Below, in pieces: positions 62,071 to 64,000 of a stretch of DNA of 64,000 nucleotides (position 1 is its first letter; every line of letters starts with the position of its first letter). The notes under the pieces are model-generated. The model did no database searches, was not told where the DNA came from, and was given only the letters and a program-made list of their open reading frames with translations. The DNA lies in assembly GCF_018614655.1 (NCBI RefSeq), contig NZ_JAGGOG010000014.1:124001-188000 (forward strand), read 5' to 3'. This DNA comes from Pseudomonas fluorescens (GTDB taxonomy: Bacteria; Pseudomonadota; Gammaproteobacteria; Pseudomonadales; Pseudomonadaceae). The translations under genes and the position numbers were made by a program.

Positions 62071-63282
62071 ATGGGCATATCAATGGCTACGGCAGATGCT
62101 GCCAGCGTTCAGCAGCGCGTGGACTGGATCGTGGTTTTGAATGTGGTGTTGGCAGGCATCGCCGCGGCCATGCATGTTGGCAAAACAACCATCGCCCTGC
62201 CGTCCTTGCAACAGGAGTTCGGCGGCTCGCTCGCTTCACTAAGCTGGATCATGTCGGTGTTCCCACTCGTTGGCGTATTCGGCGGCATCGCGGCCGGCAT
62301 GCTGGTTCGGCACTGGGGCGACCGGCGACTACTCATCGCGGGCCTTGGCATCCTCGGTATCAGCAGCCTTGCCGGCGCGCTGACTCACGATTTCGGGTGG
62401 TTGCTCGTGAGCCGTTTCACCGAAGGGGTAGGCTTTCTGACCGTCGTGGTCGCGGCGCCCGCCGTGCTCAACCGCACGACGCCGATATCCAGACGCCCCA
62501 TCGTATTTGGACTGTGGAGCACCTTCATGGGTGGGGGTATTGCGCTATCGATGCTGATCGGACCGACGCTCGGCAACTGGCGCAACGATTGGTATGTTAG
62601 CGCGGCACTGGTGCTAATGACTGCGGCGGCATTATTCCTCACCACACCCGCCGACGCGACGGTCTCACGCCAGGCTGCAACGCCCGTATGGTCGCAACTA
62701 CGCAGCGTACTGGGGGCACGCGCAACACTGACGCTTGCGCTGAGCTTCACTGCGTACAACCTGCAGTTTTTCGCGGTGATGACCTTCCTTCCAGTGTTCC
62801 TGATGCAGCGCCTGGGTGTGCCCGTCGGTACCGCCGGCGTCATCAGCGCCGCGATCGTCGCCACCAACATAGTGGGCAACCTGTCGGCAGGCCTGTTGCT
62901 TTCCCGTGGCATCCGCGCGGGCACACTGATTGCTGGATCCGCTGTTCTCGTTGGCGTCGCAGGCGCGTGTATCTTTTACCCGCAGACGCCGGCCCCGCTC
63001 GCCGTGGTGTTGTGCTTTGTATTCTCGGCGATCGCAGGAATATTGCCAGCGACCATTCTCGCGACCGCCTCGTCAACCGCACCCTCGCCTTCGCTCGCGC
63101 CGCTCAGTATTGGTTGGGTGATGCAGGGCAACTACCTTGGTCAGGTCATCGGGCCGATTTTGATTGGCACCATTGTCGGCACACTTGGCTGGTCAGGGGC
63201 GATTTTTCTGATGATCTTTGCGGCGTTGGTGGGGGTGGCGCTTGGGATGTTGTTACTACGCACATCAGGACGAGCGGGCTAA
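62071..63282 (+). CDS. MFS transporter, probable SoxR target
   Basis: 403 residues with ~12 helices. Loops typical of MFS: LVRHWGDRRLLIAGLGILGISSLAG (motif A variant) and the helix 4-5 region LLVSRFTEGVGFLTVVVAAPAVLNRTTPISRRPIVFGLWSTFMGGGIAL. GGGAGG four bases upstream fixes ATG 62071. Divergent position across a SoxR-box-like dyad suggests export of a redox-active or toxic compound under SoxR control. It also resembles cyanate/nitrate-type transporters loosely; substrate unknown. Confidence 0.88.
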   Translation: MGISMATADAASVQQRVDWIVVLNVVLAGIAAAMHVGKTTIALPSLQQEFGGSLASLSWIMSVFPLVGVFGGIAAGMLVRHWGDRRLLIAGLGILGISSLAGALTHDFGWLLVSRFTEGVGFLTVVVAAPAVLNRTTPISRRPIVFGLWSTFMGGGIALSMLIGPTLGNWRNDWYVSAALVLMTAAALFLTTPADATVSRQAATPVWSQLRSVLGARATLTLALSFTAYNLQFFAVMTFLPVFLMQRLGVPVGTAGVISAAIVATNIVGNLSAGLLLSRGIRAGTLIAGSAVLVGVAGACIFYPQTPAPLAVVLCFVFSAIAGILPATILATASSTAPSPSLAPLSIGWVMQGNYLGQVIGPILIGTIVGTLGWSGAIFLMIFAALVGVALGMLLLRTSGRAG

Positions 63283-63414
63283 AAACATCGGGAGATGGCG
63301 AGGACGGGCCGAGCTCACGACAGCGCGACCAACGGCTCGCCGAGAGCATCAACCCCCGGCCGCGTTATTACTGATAAACTTCCCTCCTCTGCTCTCCGCC
63401 CTTCAGATTCTCCA

Positions 63415-64000
63415 ATGTCCCTACAAACAGCCACACCGCAAGTGCTTTCCCGTCGTTTCTCCGTCGCGCCCATGATGGACTGGACGGACCGCCACTGCCG
63501 TTTCTTCCTGCGCCTGCTCTCCAAACACGCCTTGCTCTACACCGAGATGGTCACCACTGGCGCAATCCTCCACGGTGACCACGACCGCTTCCTGCGTCAC
63601 AACGAAGCCGAGCACCCGCTTGCCTTGCAACTGGGCGGCAGTGTACCCGCCGACCTGGCCGCTTGTGCCCGCATGGCCCAAGCCGCTGGTTACGACGAGG
63701 TGAACCTCAACGTCGGTTGCCCCAGTGATCGCGTGCAAAACAATATGATCGGCGCCTGCCTCATGGCTCACCCCGCCCTGGTGGCGGATTGTGTGAAGGC
63801 GATGCGTGACGTGGTGTCGATTCCGGTGACGGTGAAGCATCGCATTGGGATCAATGGCCGGGACAGTTACGCCCAGTTGTGTGATTTTGTCGGGCAGGTG
63901 AAGGACGCGGGCTGTACCAGTTTTACCGTACATGCGCGGATCGCGATTCTGGAGGGGTTGTCACCCAAGGAGAATCGGGACATTCCGCCGCTGCGTTATG
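63415..64000 (+). CDS. dusA: tRNA-dihydrouridine synthase DusA, 3' end outside window
   Basis: The first 195 residues are present. [39 protein letters not shown] is the DusA N-terminus, followed by [50 protein letters not shown], with the catalytic cysteine in the next conserved segment, and VKHRIGIN for FMN binding. The enzyme reduces uridine in the tRNA D-loop (U20/U20a) using FMN and NADPH. The frame is open to base 64000; about 140 residues are missing. Confidence 0.95.
   Translation, partial: MSLQTATPQVLSRRFSVAPMMDWTDRHCRFFLRLLSKHALLYTEMVTTGAILHGDHDRFLRHNEAEHPLALQLGGSVPADLAACARMAQAAGYDEVNLNVGCPSDRVQNNMIGACLMAHPALVADCVKAMRDVVSIPVTVKHRIGINGRDSYAQLCDFVGQVKDAGCTSFTVHARIAILEGLSPKENRDIPPLRY

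Overview
The window looks like a Pseudomonas chromosome of the P. fluorescens type. It has high GC, the characteristic TGTGGGAG-type and GGGAGCAAGCTCCC-type intergenic palindromes, fabV, a malate:quinone oxidoreductase, an OsmC-YcaO fusion and a pseudomonine-type (pms) salicylate siderophore locus. The species call is inference from gene content; nothing here identifies a strain.

Layout. (1) 1-9.6 kb: part of a pseudomonine-type siderophore cluster. An N-monooxygenase (cut by the window edge) and a Cy-Cy-A-T peptide synthetase run leftwards. pmsC, pmsE, pmsA and pmsB run rightwards from a shared intergenic region with a Fur-box-like site. Together they would make salicylate, load it onto an aryl carrier domain, make histamine and N-hydroxylate it, and build the heterocyclic backbone. 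(2) 9.8-13.9 kb: OsmC-YcaO, then five small unknown genes joined by four ATGA overlaps. (3) 13.97-27.45 kb: a 13.5-kb island in the 3' end of tRNA-Asn(GTT), bounded by a 25-bp direct repeat, with a P4-type integrase beside the tRNA. Its cargo is a leftward operon: Fic protein, double-glycine microcin-like precursor, 4-Cys secreted protein, two-motif retropepsin-like protease, Sel1 protein, HlyD, C39-peptidase ABC exporter, TolC. Next to it, on the other strand, are a nucleotidyltransferase-fold protein and a second leader-type peptide gene. Two 149-bp direct repeats bracket this cargo. This is the most interesting part of the window.

(4) 27.6-32.7 kb: MocR regulator, GNAT, azoreductase, DJ-1 family protein, MFS. 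(5) 32.8-41.1 kb: an IclR-associated acyl-CoA catabolic cluster (CaiB/BaiF CoA-transferase, 3-hydroxyacyl-CoA dehydrogenase, enoyl-CoA hydratase, acyl-CoA dehydrogenase, acid:H+ symporter, alpha/beta hydrolase). (6) 41.1-45.9 kb: a purine/nucleoside transport group (NCS2 permease, Tsx-like porin, PunC, PunR). (7) 45.9-64 kb: mostly housekeeping and small accessory genes: aminotransferase, LysR regulators, HAD hydrolase, fabV, a beta-hydroxylase, ppnN, an aromatic-amino-acid-type decarboxylase with RidA, a vapBC-type toxin-antitoxin pair, mqo, soxR with a divergent MFS gene, and the start of dusA.

Coordinates and translations were read by eye; family assignments rest on remembered motifs and were not checked by search.
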